Positions 7,512 through 14,639 of a DNA stretch of 64,000 nucleotides are shown in pieces; position 1 is the first letter of the stretch, and every line of letters begins with the position of its first letter. Source of the DNA: Micromonospora halotolerans (lineage in GTDB: Bacteria; Actinomycetota; Actinomycetes; Mycobacteriales; Micromonosporaceae); the NCBI RefSeq assembly GCF_032108445.1, contig NZ_CP134876.1, positions 186,001 to 250,000 of the forward strand, read 5' to 3'. Made by a program: the position numbers and the translations under genes. Under the pieces are notes generated by a model. The model made no database searches, was not told the origin of the DNA, and was given only the letters and a program-made list of their open reading frames with translations.

Positions 7512-8204
7512 TCATCGGGCCTGCACCTTCCCGTCCGGGCCGTCGCCGAGCACCACCTCGACGCCGGTGCGCACCGTGTCGGCCGGCGTCGTGCCCGCCG
7601 CGCGGGCGGCGAGCGCCGCCGGCAGCGCCCGGTCGACGTACTCGCAGAGCACGTGGGTGGCGACCAGGTGCAGCTCCTGGACCACCTGGCTGTCCGGCGA
7701 GTCGATGGCGAGGGTCTCGTGGCAGGTTCCGGCGAGCGGGTTGGGGGCGGGGCCGGTGAAGGCCCAGCAGCGTAGGCCGGTGTCGTGTGCGGCGCGGGCG
7801 GCGGTGAGCAGGTTGGTGCTGGTGCCGCTGGTGGACATGAGCAGGAGGATGTCGTCGGGTCGGCCGTGGGCGCGGACCTGGCGGGCGAAGACCTCGTCGT
7901 AGCCGTAGTCGTTGCCGATGGCGGTGAGGGCGGAGGTTTCGGCGTGCAGGGCGATGGCGGAGAGGGGTTCGCGGTCGTCGCGGAGTTTGCCGACGAGTTC
8001 GGCGGTGAGGTGTTGGGCCTCGGCGGCGCTGCCGCCGTTGCCGGCCACCAGCAACCGCCCGCCGGAGGCCAGCCGGTGCGCCAGCTCCCCGCCCCAGCGG
8101 GCCAGCAGCAGCTCGGCGTCGCGCAGCGGCAGCAGCGCGGCGGCCAGCCGGGTCAGGTGGTCCTCGAGGACCGTCCCGCCGGCGGCCGGCGTGGGCGCCG
8201 CCAT
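7512..8204 (-). CDS. gmhA: D-sedoheptulose-7-phosphate isomerase (SIS domain)
   Basis: 230 residues with the GmhA/SIS signatures: AGNGGSAAEAQHLTAEL (substrate site, residues about 50-66) and LMSTSGTSTNLLTAA (phosphate-binding loop). GmhA converts sedoheptulose 7-phosphate to D-glycero-D-manno-heptose 7-phosphate, the first committed step to activated heptoses. ATG at 8204 overlaps the GT4 stop by one base (TGATG). The C-terminal about 35 residues extend beyond the usual 192-residue enzyme. The central third (about 7720-8040) has codon use unlike the rest of the gene: C-ending codons plus GAA and AAA replace the G-ending codons found on both sides, as if that segment had been exchanged. Confidence 0.92.
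   Translation of the reverse strand: MAAPTPAAGGTVLEDHLTRLAAALLPLRDAELLLARWGGELAHRLASGGRLLVAGNGGSAAEAQHLTAELVGKLRDDREPLSAIALHAETSALTAIGNDYGYDEVFARQVRAHGRPDDILLLMSTSGTSTNLLTAARAAHDTGLRCWAFTGPAPNPLAGTCHETLAIDSPDSQVVQELHLVATHVLCEYVDRALPAALAARAAGTTPADTVRTGVEVVLGDGPDGKVQAR
7720..8040. other. Segment of gmhA with atypical codon use (mosaic patch)
   Basis: On the plus strand this stretch is strikingly G/T-rich and C-poor, so coding-strand codons end in C, and Glu, Lys and Gln are read from GAA, AAA and CAA. Flanking parts of the same gene use GAG, CTG and GTG. Both boundaries are fairly sharp (near 7720 and just after the GGCAACGGCGG motif codons at about 8040). The reading frame and conserved motifs are intact, which fits a homologous exchange with a relative having different codon preference. 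Confidence 0.5.
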
Positions 8205-9421
8205 CAGGCGACCACCCGGGTGGGCCGGCGCACGGTGGCCACCTCGGCGTACAGCTCGGCGAGCCGGTCGGCCGTGGTGGACCAGGAGTAGCGGGTGCGG
8301 GCCCGCTCCAGGGCCGCGGTGGCGTAGGCGAACCGGCGGATCCGGTCGCCGAGCAGCCCGCGGACCGCCGCGCCGAGAGCCGCCGGGTCGCGGGCGGGCA
8401 CCAGGTCACCGGTCCGGCCGGGCACCACCGTGTCGATCAGCCCGCCGACGGCGGTGCCGATCACGGGTACGCCGCACCCCATCGCCTCCAGCGGCGTGAG
8501 CCCGAACGGCTCGTACCAGGGGGCGGCCACCAGCACGTCCGCCGACCGGTACCAGCGCCCCATCTCCTCCCGGGGCACCGCCCCGATCAGCTTCACCCGG
8601 TCGGCGATCCCGAGGGACGCGGCGAGCGCCCGCAGCCGCAGCGCGTACGGGTCGGTCTCCAGCAGCCCGGCCGGTGGGCCGCCGACCACCACGCACTCGG
8701 CGTCCGGCACCAGCGCGGTGGCCCGGACGACGTCCTGGAAGCCCTTGCGCTCGACCAGCCGCCCCACGGTGAGGATCCGGGGCCGGGTCCCGTCCCGGTC
8801 GGCGACCGGGCCGAGCGGCGCGAAGGTGGACAGGTTCACCCCGGACGGCACGACGGTCATCCGGGACCGGGGCACCCCCATCCGGACCAGCTCGGCGACC
8901 TCGTCCTGGCACTGGGCGACCACCCGGTCGACGGAGCGCCCCAGCCGGCGCTCGTGCGCGACCCGGCCCGGCGGGCTGGTGTCCTGCGCGCCCTGGTGCC
9001 GGCGCTTGACCGTGCCGAGCGCGTGGAAGGTCTGCACCACCGGCACCCCGGTGCGCCGCGCGGCGGCCAGCCCGGCCAGCCCGCTCATCCAGAAGTGCGC
9101 GTGCACCACCTCGGGCTGCCAGTCGCCGGTGCGCCACCGCTCGGCCAGCCACTCCCCGAACGCCGGCATGTACGGCAGCAGGTCGTCCTTCGCCACCGGC
9201 TCGGCCGGCCCGGCGGGCACGTGCACCACCTCGTACCCGTCCGGGGCGCGGACCGACACGGGCAGGTCCACCGCGTCGAGCCGGGTGTACACCCGGACGT
9301 CGTGGCCGGCGGCCGCGAGCGCGGCGGAGAGCTCCGCGACATGCGTGTTCTGGCCGCCGGCGTCCTCCCCGCCGAGGACGGCGAGCGGGCTGGCGTGCTC
9401 CGAGATCATCGCGATGCGCAT
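8204..9421 (-). CDS. Glycosyltransferase family 4, 405 aa
   Basis: GT-B enzyme: N-terminal GGEDAGGQNTHV loop as in MshA/sucrose-phosphate-synthase-type GT4 proteins, central VPSGVN hinge and ILTVGRLVERKG, C-terminal YEPFGLTPLEAMGCG with the retaining E-x7-E arrangement. ATG at 9421 has AGGAGG directly upstream and overlaps the preceding glycosyltransferase gene by 16 bases. A retaining GT using a nucleotide sugar is expected; donor and acceptor are not visible from sequence. Position between the other glycosyltransferases and gmhA suggests it extends the same heptose-containing glycan. Confidence 0.88.
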   Translation of the reverse strand: MRIAMISEHASPLAVLGGEDAGGQNTHVAELSAALAAAGHDVRVYTRLDAVDLPVSVRAPDGYEVVHVPAGPAEPVAKDDLLPYMPAFGEWLAERWRTGDWQPEVVHAHFWMSGLAGLAAARRTGVPVVQTFHALGTVKRRHQGAQDTSPPGRVAHERRLGRSVDRVVAQCQDEVAELVRMGVPRSRMTVVPSGVNLSTFAPLGPVADRDGTRPRILTVGRLVERKGFQDVVRATALVPDAECVVVGGPPAGLLETDPYALRLRALAASLGIADRVKLIGAVPREEMGRWYRSADVLVAAPWYEPFGLTPLEAMGCGVPVIGTAVGGLIDTVVPGRTGDLVPARDPAALGAAVRGLLGDRIRRFAYATAALERARTRYSWSTTADRLAELYAEVATVRRPTRVVA

Positions 9422-10380
9422 ACTTCCTCCTCCAGCAGCCGGTCCCAGTCGGCGAGGAAACGCTCCAGGCCGTAGCGGTCGCGGGCGGCGGTCCGGGCCG
9501 CGGCGCCCGCCCGGCGGGCCGCCGCCGGGTCGTCCAGCAGGCCCCGGGCCGCGTCGACCAGCGTGTCGACCCGGGTGGAGAGGGCGCCGGCGGCCGGCGG
9601 GACCGCCTCCACGGCCTCGGTGGTGGCCAGCGCGACCACCGGCATGCCCATGGTCATGGCCTCGACGAGGCTCAGCCCGAGCGAGGTCCACCGGCACAGG
9701 TGCAGGTACGCCCGCCGCTTCGCCAGCTCGGCGTGCATGGCGTGCTGGGGCACGTCGTCGTGGCTGGTCAGCCGGTCCGGGGGCAGGCCCAGGTGCTCGG
9801 CGAGCCCGGCCACCTTCATGCCGTAGACGTCCAGCGGGGCGAGGTCGGCGAAGCGGGCCAGCAGGTCGGTGCCGGTGACGCGCCAGCGGCGCACCGGCTC
9901 GTTGATGACCACGGCGAGGCGGTCCAGTTCGCCGGTCCACTCGACGGCCGGGGCGACCACCCCGTGCTCGACGACCGCGGTGCGGGTGCCCCCGTTGTCC
10001 CAGAACAGCTCGTTGAAGTGGGTCACGTGGGTGAGCAGCAGGTCGTCCCGGTCGGCCATCGGGTGGCGGGTGTTGGGCACGTCGCCCTTCGGGGTGTTGT
10101 GCTCGACGTAGATCGCCGGCACGTCCCGGCCGACGCGCCGGCCCAGCCACTCGCAGGCCAGGTCGAACTCCTCGGGCCGCTGGAGCAGCACGACGTCCAC
10201 GTCGGCGCGGCGCAGCTCCGCCGGGGTCACCTCGACGGCGCTGTCCGGCCACGGATAGGTCCGCGCCCGGCCCAGCCCGTACGCGCCGCGCTCCGGGGTG
10301 ACCGGCACCAGGTAGCGGTGCTTGCCGTGCACGAACGACGTGGTCCACGACCCGTGCACGTGCCAGACCAGGACGTTCAT
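9406..10380 (-). CDS. Glycosyltransferase (GT-B fold), 324 aa
   Basis: Starts MNVLVWHVHGSW and has the GT-B C-terminal motif SLGLSLVEAMTMGMPVVAL. The middle contains YVEHNTPKGDVPNTRHP, a conserved stretch in an actinobacterial glycosyltransferase group usually annotated only as glycosyltransferase. ATG at 10380 overlaps the upstream fusion gene by four bases (ATGA). No signal peptide or membrane segment. Family-level call is sound; substrate unknown. Confidence 0.82.
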   Translation of the reverse strand: MNVLVWHVHGSWTTSFVHGKHRYLVPVTPERGAYGLGRARTYPWPDSAVEVTPAELRRADVDVVLLQRPEEFDLACEWLGRRVGRDVPAIYVEHNTPKGDVPNTRHPMADRDDLLLTHVTHFNELFWDNGGTRTAVVEHGVVAPAVEWTGELDRLAVVINEPVRRWRVTGTDLLARFADLAPLDVYGMKVAGLAEHLGLPPDRLTSHDDVPQHAMHAELAKRRAYLHLCRWTSLGLSLVEAMTMGMPVVALATTEAVEAVPPAAGALSTRVDTLVDAARGLLDDPAAARRAGAAARTAARDRYGLERFLADWDRLLEEEVCASR

Positions 10381-12089
10381 GCGACCACCCCGCCGGGGGC
10401 GCTGACCAGCGGCTCCGGCGCGTCGGCGGGCACCCCGAGCAGCCGCAGCGCCTCCAGCACCCGGCCCGGCTCGACGGCCGAGAGGCAGGGGTGGCCGGGG
10501 ACCGGGCAGCGCGTGGCCCGGGTGTCCCGGCAGGCCGCCCCGGCGTCGCCGAGCCGGACGGTGGGCACCCGGTAGGGCCCCCACTGTCCGAACGGGACGG
10601 TCGGGGCGAAGAGGCTGACCACCGGCACGCCGAGCGCCGCCGCCAGGTGCGCCGGCCCGGTGTTGCCGACCACCAGCGCGCCGGCCCGGGCGACCACCGC
10701 GGCCAGTTCGCCGAGGCCGGTGCGCCCGCCCAGGTCGAGACCGCCCGCGGCGGCGACCTGCGCGGTCAGCTCCCGCTCGTCGGGCCCGCCGGTGACGACC
10801 ACCCGGTAGCCGGCCGCGCTGAGCACCCGGACGATGCGGGTGGCCAGCTCGAAGGGGCAGGCCCGGGTCTCCGCGGAGGAACCCGGGTGCAGCACCACGT
10901 AGCCGGGCTCGCCGGCGGCCGGCGCGGGCGGCAGCCGGTCGGCGCGCAGCCGCAGCCCCGGCTCGTCGCCGGCGGCCAGCGCGAAGCCGGCCGCCGCGGC
11001 CAGCGACAGGGCCCGCTCCGGCTCGGGCACCCCGACGGGCACGCGGTGCCGCACGTCCAGCAGGGCGCCCGGGTAGTCGTCGCTGATCGCACTGATCCGC
11101 GGCACCCCGGCCATGCGCAGCAGCAGCGCCAGCGGCAGCGCCGACTGGTGGAAGGAGGTGAAGACGACCGCCTCCTCCGCGCCGACCGCCGCGAGCCGGT
11201 CGACCAGGGCGCGCATCCCGGCCGGGTCGACCGCCGGGGCCGGGGCGTCGATCCACGGCAGCGGCCACTCGATGATCTCGTCGACGCCGGGCAGCAGTTC
11301 CGCCGCCGCCCGGCCGCGTGGCCCGCAGAGCAGCACCACCCGTTCCGCCCCGGCCGCCACGGCGCGGATGCCGGGACCGGTGACCAGCACGTCGCCGGCC
11401 GCGTCGCTGCGCGCCACCAGCACGGTGCCTCGCCGGGGCGCCGGCTCCGGCGCGGCCACCAGCCGCATCCGGCCGAGGATGGTGCCCACGGCGTCCGGCA
11501 GGTCGGCGGCGACGGTCGGCGCGGCGGCCACCTCGGCGGCGCGCGTGGCCGGGGTGGGCACCATGATCCCGGCCGCTCCGGCCGCCGCGGCGGCGGCCAT
11601 GTCGGCGCCGATGTCGCCGACCAGGACGCACCGGGCCGGTGTGGTGCCGAGCGCCCGGGCCGCGGCGTGCACCAGCCCGGGCGCCGGTTTGCGGCAGGCG
11701 CAGCGGTCCGGCTCGCCGTGCGGGCAGATCTGCCAGCAGTCGAAGGGGCCGAGCAGCTGCTCCACCCGGGCGTTCACCCGGCGCAGGTCGTCGGCCGTGA
11801 AGCAGCCCCGGGCCAGGCCGGACTGGTTGCTCACCACCGCCAGGCGCAGCCCGGCCGCGCGCAGCCGGTCCAGCGCCTCCCGGGCGCCGGGCAGCGGCCG
11901 GACCTTCTCCGGGTCGCCGTTGTAGGGCACGTCCTCGATCAGCGTGCCGTCCCGGTCCAGCAGCACCGCGTCGTACAGGCCGGACGGGAACCGGCCAGCA
12001 CCCGGGTCAACCCGGGCTGACCTGCACTGATCCCGCTCGTGGTCCCGTCGCACGGGCGGCGGGTTCCCGACCCCCCGAGGAGTAAACAT
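10377..12089 (-). CDS. Fusion: GmhB-like heptose-bisphosphate phosphatase + GT9 glycosyltransferase, about 570 aa
   Basis: Residues about 35-200 are a HAD-IIIA phosphatase with the GmhB hallmarks: nucleophile motif DRDGTLIED, SNQSGLARG, and the zinc loop CPHGEPDRCACRKPAPG. Residues about 215-560 are a GT9 domain (VLVARSDAAGDVLVTGPG opening, HPGSSAETRAC, GNTGPAHLAAALG). GmhB removes the 7-phosphate between the two HldE steps. ATG at 12089 is the likely start; a GTG at 12053 is an alternative because no good Shine-Dalgarno precedes either. It is the first gene of the operon; its promoter should lie in 12090-12233, shared with the divergent SRPBCC gene. Confidence 0.88.
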   Translation of the reverse strand: MFTPRGVGNPPPVRRDHERDQCRSARVDPGAGRFPSGLYDAVLLDRDGTLIEDVPYNGDPEKVRPLPGAREALDRLRAAGLRLAVVSNQSGLARGCFTADDLRRVNARVEQLLGPFDCWQICPHGEPDRCACRKPAPGLVHAAARALGTTPARCVLVGDIGADMAAAAAAGAAGIMVPTPATRAAEVAAAPTVAADLPDAVGTILGRMRLVAAPEPAPRRGTVLVARSDAAGDVLVTGPGIRAVAAGAERVVLLCGPRGRAAAELLPGVDEIIEWPLPWIDAPAPAVDPAGMRALVDRLAAVGAEEAVVFTSFHQSALPLALLLRMAGVPRISAISDDYPGALLDVRHRVPVGVPEPERALSLAAAAGFALAAGDEPGLRLRADRLPPAPAAGEPGYVVLHPGSSAETRACPFELATRIVRVLSAAGYRVVVTGGPDERELTAQVAAAGGLDLGGRTGLGELAAVVARAGALVVGNTGPAHLAAALGVPVVSLFAPTVPFGQWGPYRVPTVRLGDAGAACRDTRATRCPVPGHPCLSAVEPGRVLEALRLLGVPADAPEPLVSAPGGVVA

Positions 12090-12233
12090 CAACTTCGGCG
12101 GGGCAGACCCCTCCGGCGCCGTACGCCGGTCCGCACCGCGCTGCCGCCGGCCCGGTCCGGCGTTACCCGCCGCCCCCGAGAAGCTAACCCGGCCGGTCGT
12201 TAGCGGAGGTCCGGGCGGGGGTATGGGATTGCG

Positions 12234-12680
12234 GTGGCGATTGTGGAGAAAGTGATCGACGCGTCCCCGCAGCAGGTGTTCGACGTGCTCGCCGACGGGT
12301 GGACGTACAGCGACTGGGTGGTGGGCACGGTGCACGTCCGGGACGTGGACGAGACCTGGCCCCGGGTGGGCAGCCGGCTGCACCACAAGGCCGGCCCGTG
12401 GCCGTTCTCGCTCCAGGACACCTCCACGGTGCTGGAGTGCGACGCCCCGCACAAGTTCGTCGTGCGGGCCGGGCTGTGGCCGGCCGGCGAGGCGATCGTG
12501 GTGTTCCGGCTCGAACCGCTGGCCGACGGCCGGACGCGGGTCACCATCGGCGAGGACTTCGCCGCCGGGCCGCTGCGGTGGGTCCGGAACAAGCTCAACG
12601 ACCTGGTGCTGCACCAGCGCAACAAGGAGACGTTGACCCGGCTCGCCGACATCGCCACCCGACAGAAGGCGGACCGGTGA
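12234..12680 (+). CDS. SRPBCC-family protein, 148 aa
   Basis: START/Bet-v1-like fold: opens with IEKVIDASPQQVFDVLADG-type sequence (here VEKVIDASPQQVFDVL), contains WPRVGSRLHHKAGPWP and ends in a long helix. Such proteins bind hydrophobic ligands; many actinobacterial members are of unknown function. GTG start at 12234 in the GTGGCGATTGTGG context. It overlaps the next SDR gene by four bases (GTGA), so the two are a transcriptional and translational unit, divergent from the heptose operon. Confidence 0.8.
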   Translation: MAIVEKVIDASPQQVFDVLADGWTYSDWVVGTVHVRDVDETWPRVGSRLHHKAGPWPFSLQDTSTVLECDAPHKFVVRAGLWPAGEAIVVFRLEPLADGRTRVTIGEDFAAGPLRWVRNKLNDLVLHQRNKETLTRLADIATRQKADR

Positions 12681-13678
12681 CCCAGCGCGTGGTGATCACC
12701 GGGGCGAGCGCGGGCGTGGGGCGCGCGGTGGCCCGGGCGTACGCGGCCCGCGGCGCCCGGCTGGCCCTGCTGGCCCGGGGCGCGGCCGGGCTGGCCGCCG
12801 CCGAGCGGGACTGCCGCCGGCTCGGCGCCGCCGAGGTGCGCACCTACCGGCTGGACGTCGCCGACGCGGGCGCGGTGCAGGCGGCCGCCGACGACGTGGC
12901 GCACCACTACGACGGGCTCGACGTCTGGATCAACGACGCGATGGTGTCGGTCTTCGCGCCGGCCTGGGAGATCACCGCCGCCGAGTTCCGCCGGGTCACC
13001 GAGGTCAACTATCTGGGCACCGTGCACGGCACGCTGGCCGCGCTACGCCACATGCGCGGCCACCGGCGCGGGGCGATCGTGCAGGTCGGCTCCGCGCTGG
13101 CCTACCGGGGCATCCCCCTGCAGTCGGCGTACTGCGCGAGCAAGCACGCGGTGCAGGGCTTCAACGACTCGCTCCGGGCCGAACTGCTGCACGACTGCCC
13201 CGGTGTGAAGCTGTCGATGGTGCAGCTCCCAGCCCTCAACACCCCCCAGTTCTCCTGGGTACGCACCCGGCTGCCCCGGCATCCGCAGCCGGTGCCGCCG
13301 ATCTTCGCGCCCGAGGTGGCCGCGCGGGCGGTGCTCTGGGCCGCCGACCACGGGCCGCGCGAGCTGAACGTGGGCGGCCCGACCTGGCGGGCCCGGCTGG
13401 GCAACGTCCTCTTCCCCGGGCTGCTCGACCGGAAGCTGGCCCGGGACGGCTACGACAGCCAGCAGACCGACGGCCCGATCGACCCGGCGACCTGGCGCGA
13501 CAACCTGGACCGGCCGGGCGACGACGAGCGGGACCGGGGCGTCGAGGGTGTCTTCGCCGACTCGGCCCGCCGGCGCTCGGCGGCACTCTGGGTGAGCACG
13601 CACAAGCCCGCGGTGTCCGTGCTGGCGGTCGGCGCGCTGCTCACCGCGGCCGGCGGGCTGGCCCGCCGGTTACGCTGA
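12677..13678 (+). CDS. SDR-family oxidoreductase with C-terminal membrane helix, 333 aa
   Basis: NAD(P)-binding motif TGASAGVGRAVA near the N-terminus, YCASK active site at about residue 152 and VGSALAYRG before it. The region after residue 250 departs from ordinary SDRs and ends with a hydrophobic helix (VLAVGALLTAAGG) followed by Arg residues, suggesting membrane attachment. GTG start overlaps the SRPBCC stop. Membrane-tethered SDRs of this layout are common next to SRPBCC genes in actinobacteria; substrate unknown. Confidence 0.85.
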   Translation: MTQRVVITGASAGVGRAVARAYAARGARLALLARGAAGLAAAERDCRRLGAAEVRTYRLDVADAGAVQAAADDVAHHYDGLDVWINDAMVSVFAPAWEITAAEFRRVTEVNYLGTVHGTLAALRHMRGHRRGAIVQVGSALAYRGIPLQSAYCASKHAVQGFNDSLRAELLHDCPGVKLSMVQLPALNTPQFSWVRTRLPRHPQPVPPIFAPEVAARAVLWAADHGPRELNVGGPTWRARLGNVLFPGLLDRKLARDGYDSQQTDGPIDPATWRDNLDRPGDDERDRGVEGVFADSARRRSAALWVSTHKPAVSVLAVGALLTAAGGLARRLR

Positions 13679-13708
13679 CCGCCCACGCCGGCGAACCGTC
13701 CGGAATCC

Positions 13709-13730
13709 TCCGCACGGGCGTCTGTGCGGA
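13709..13730 (+). terminator. Hairpin after the SDR gene
   Basis: TCCGCAC (13709-13715), 8-base loop, GTGCGGA (13724-13730): a perfect 7-base stem 30 bases after the SDR stop and before the next promoter. Short, so only a moderate terminator candidate. Confidence 0.4.
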
Positions 13731-13737
13731 CCGCGCG

Positions 13738-13756
13738 GAGGGTACTGGCTACCCTC
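13738..13756. promoter_or_regulatory. Inverted repeat upstream of the GT2 gene
   Basis: GAGGGTA-CTGGC-TACCCTC is a perfect 7-base inverted repeat with a 5-base centre. The right half contains TACCCT, a possible -10 hexamer, about 40 bases before the start at 13793. It could be an operator overlapping the promoter of the mannose synthase gene. Inference only. Confidence 0.35.
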
Positions 13757-13792
13757 TCAGGTGAACCTGTCGGCCGACCGAGGATGTCCGTG

Positions 13793-14560
13793 ATGATCGA
13801 ACCCGTGCAGTTGCCCTCCCCGTGGCGCGACGCACGCCTGACCGTCGTCGTTCCGACCTACAACGAGGCGGGCAACCTCCCGGTGCTGGTCGAGCGCCTC
13901 CTCGCGCTGCCGCTGCCCGGGTTGAAGGTGCTCGTCGCGGACGACAACTCCCCGGACGGCACCGGGGAGGTCGCCGACAAGTTGGCCATCGAGCACCCGG
14001 ACCGGGTGCTCGTGGTGCACCGACCGGGCAAGGAGGGCCTCGGCCGGGCGTACGTGGACGGCATCGGGCGGGCGCTCGACGACGGCGCGGAGTACGTGGC
14101 GCAGATGGACGCCGACCTGTCGCACCCGCCGGAGGCGCTGCCCGGCATGCTCGGCGCGCTGCTGTCCACCCAGTCCGGCGTGGTCATCGGCTCGCGCTAC
14201 GTGCCGGGCGGCGAGCTGGACGAGAACTGGCCGCTCTACCGGCGCGCGCTCAGCGGCTGGGCCAACCTCTACGTGCACACGTTGCTGCGGGTGCGGATCC
14301 GCGACCTGACCGCCGGCTTCAAGATCTGGCGGGCCGACGCGCTGCGCGACATCGGCCTGGAGCGGGTGCAGTCCAACGGCTACAGCTTCCAGGTGGAGAT
14401 GCACTACCTGGCCACCAAGCTGGGGCACACCATCCTGGAGGTGCCGATCCGCTTCGAGGAGCGCCGTGAGGGCGCCTCGAAGATGACCACCGCCACCAAG
14501 ATCGAGAGCGCGCTGATGCCGTTCAAGCTGCGCACCCGGCACCGCAACCTGGACACCTGA
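13793..14560 (+). CDS. Polyprenol-phosphate mannosyltransferase (GT2, Ppm1-type)
   Basis: 255 residues, GT-A fold: TVVVPTYNEAGNLPVLVERL, the DxD-type ADDNSPDGTG, QMDADLSHPPEAL, and RRALSGWANLYVHTLL with DLTAGFKIWR. This matches dolichol/polyprenol-phosphate mannose synthases, which make the lipid-linked mannose used for protein O-mannosylation and lipoglycans. No C-terminal transmembrane domain, so it is the single-domain form. ATG at 13793 is chosen for the GAGG 9 bases upstream; ATG 13784 or GTG 13724 are alternatives. Standing alone here, it could supply mannose to cell-envelope glycans near the heptose operon. Confidence 0.9.
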   Translation: MIEPVQLPSPWRDARLTVVVPTYNEAGNLPVLVERLLALPLPGLKVLVADDNSPDGTGEVADKLAIEHPDRVLVVHRPGKEGLGRAYVDGIGRALDDGAEYVAQMDADLSHPPEALPGMLGALLSTQSGVVIGSRYVPGGELDENWPLYRRALSGWANLYVHTLLRVRIRDLTAGFKIWRADALRDIGLERVQSNGYSFQVEMHYLATKLGHTILEVPIRFEERREGASKMTTATKIESALMPFKLRTRHRNLDT

Positions 14561-14581
14561 CCCGCGTTCGCACGGACAGTG

Positions 14582-14616
14582 GCCTCACGCTGCGTCATGA
14601 CGACGCAGCGTGAGGC
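14582..14616. terminator. Strong bidirectional hairpin
   Basis: A perfect 15-base stem (14582-14596 with 14602-14616) around a 5-base loop, centred between the convergent mannose synthase and FAD oxidoreductase genes. No T-run. Position and strength make a bidirectional terminator likely. Confidence 0.75.
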
Positions 14617-14639
14617 TGTGCGCCAGGCCGGGTGGCCGG

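Noticed and set aside
4279..12089. Aminoglycoside or septacidin-type antibiotic cluster
   Set aside because: Heptose genes occur in such clusters, but there are no aminotransferases, resistance genes, carrier proteins or pathway regulators here.
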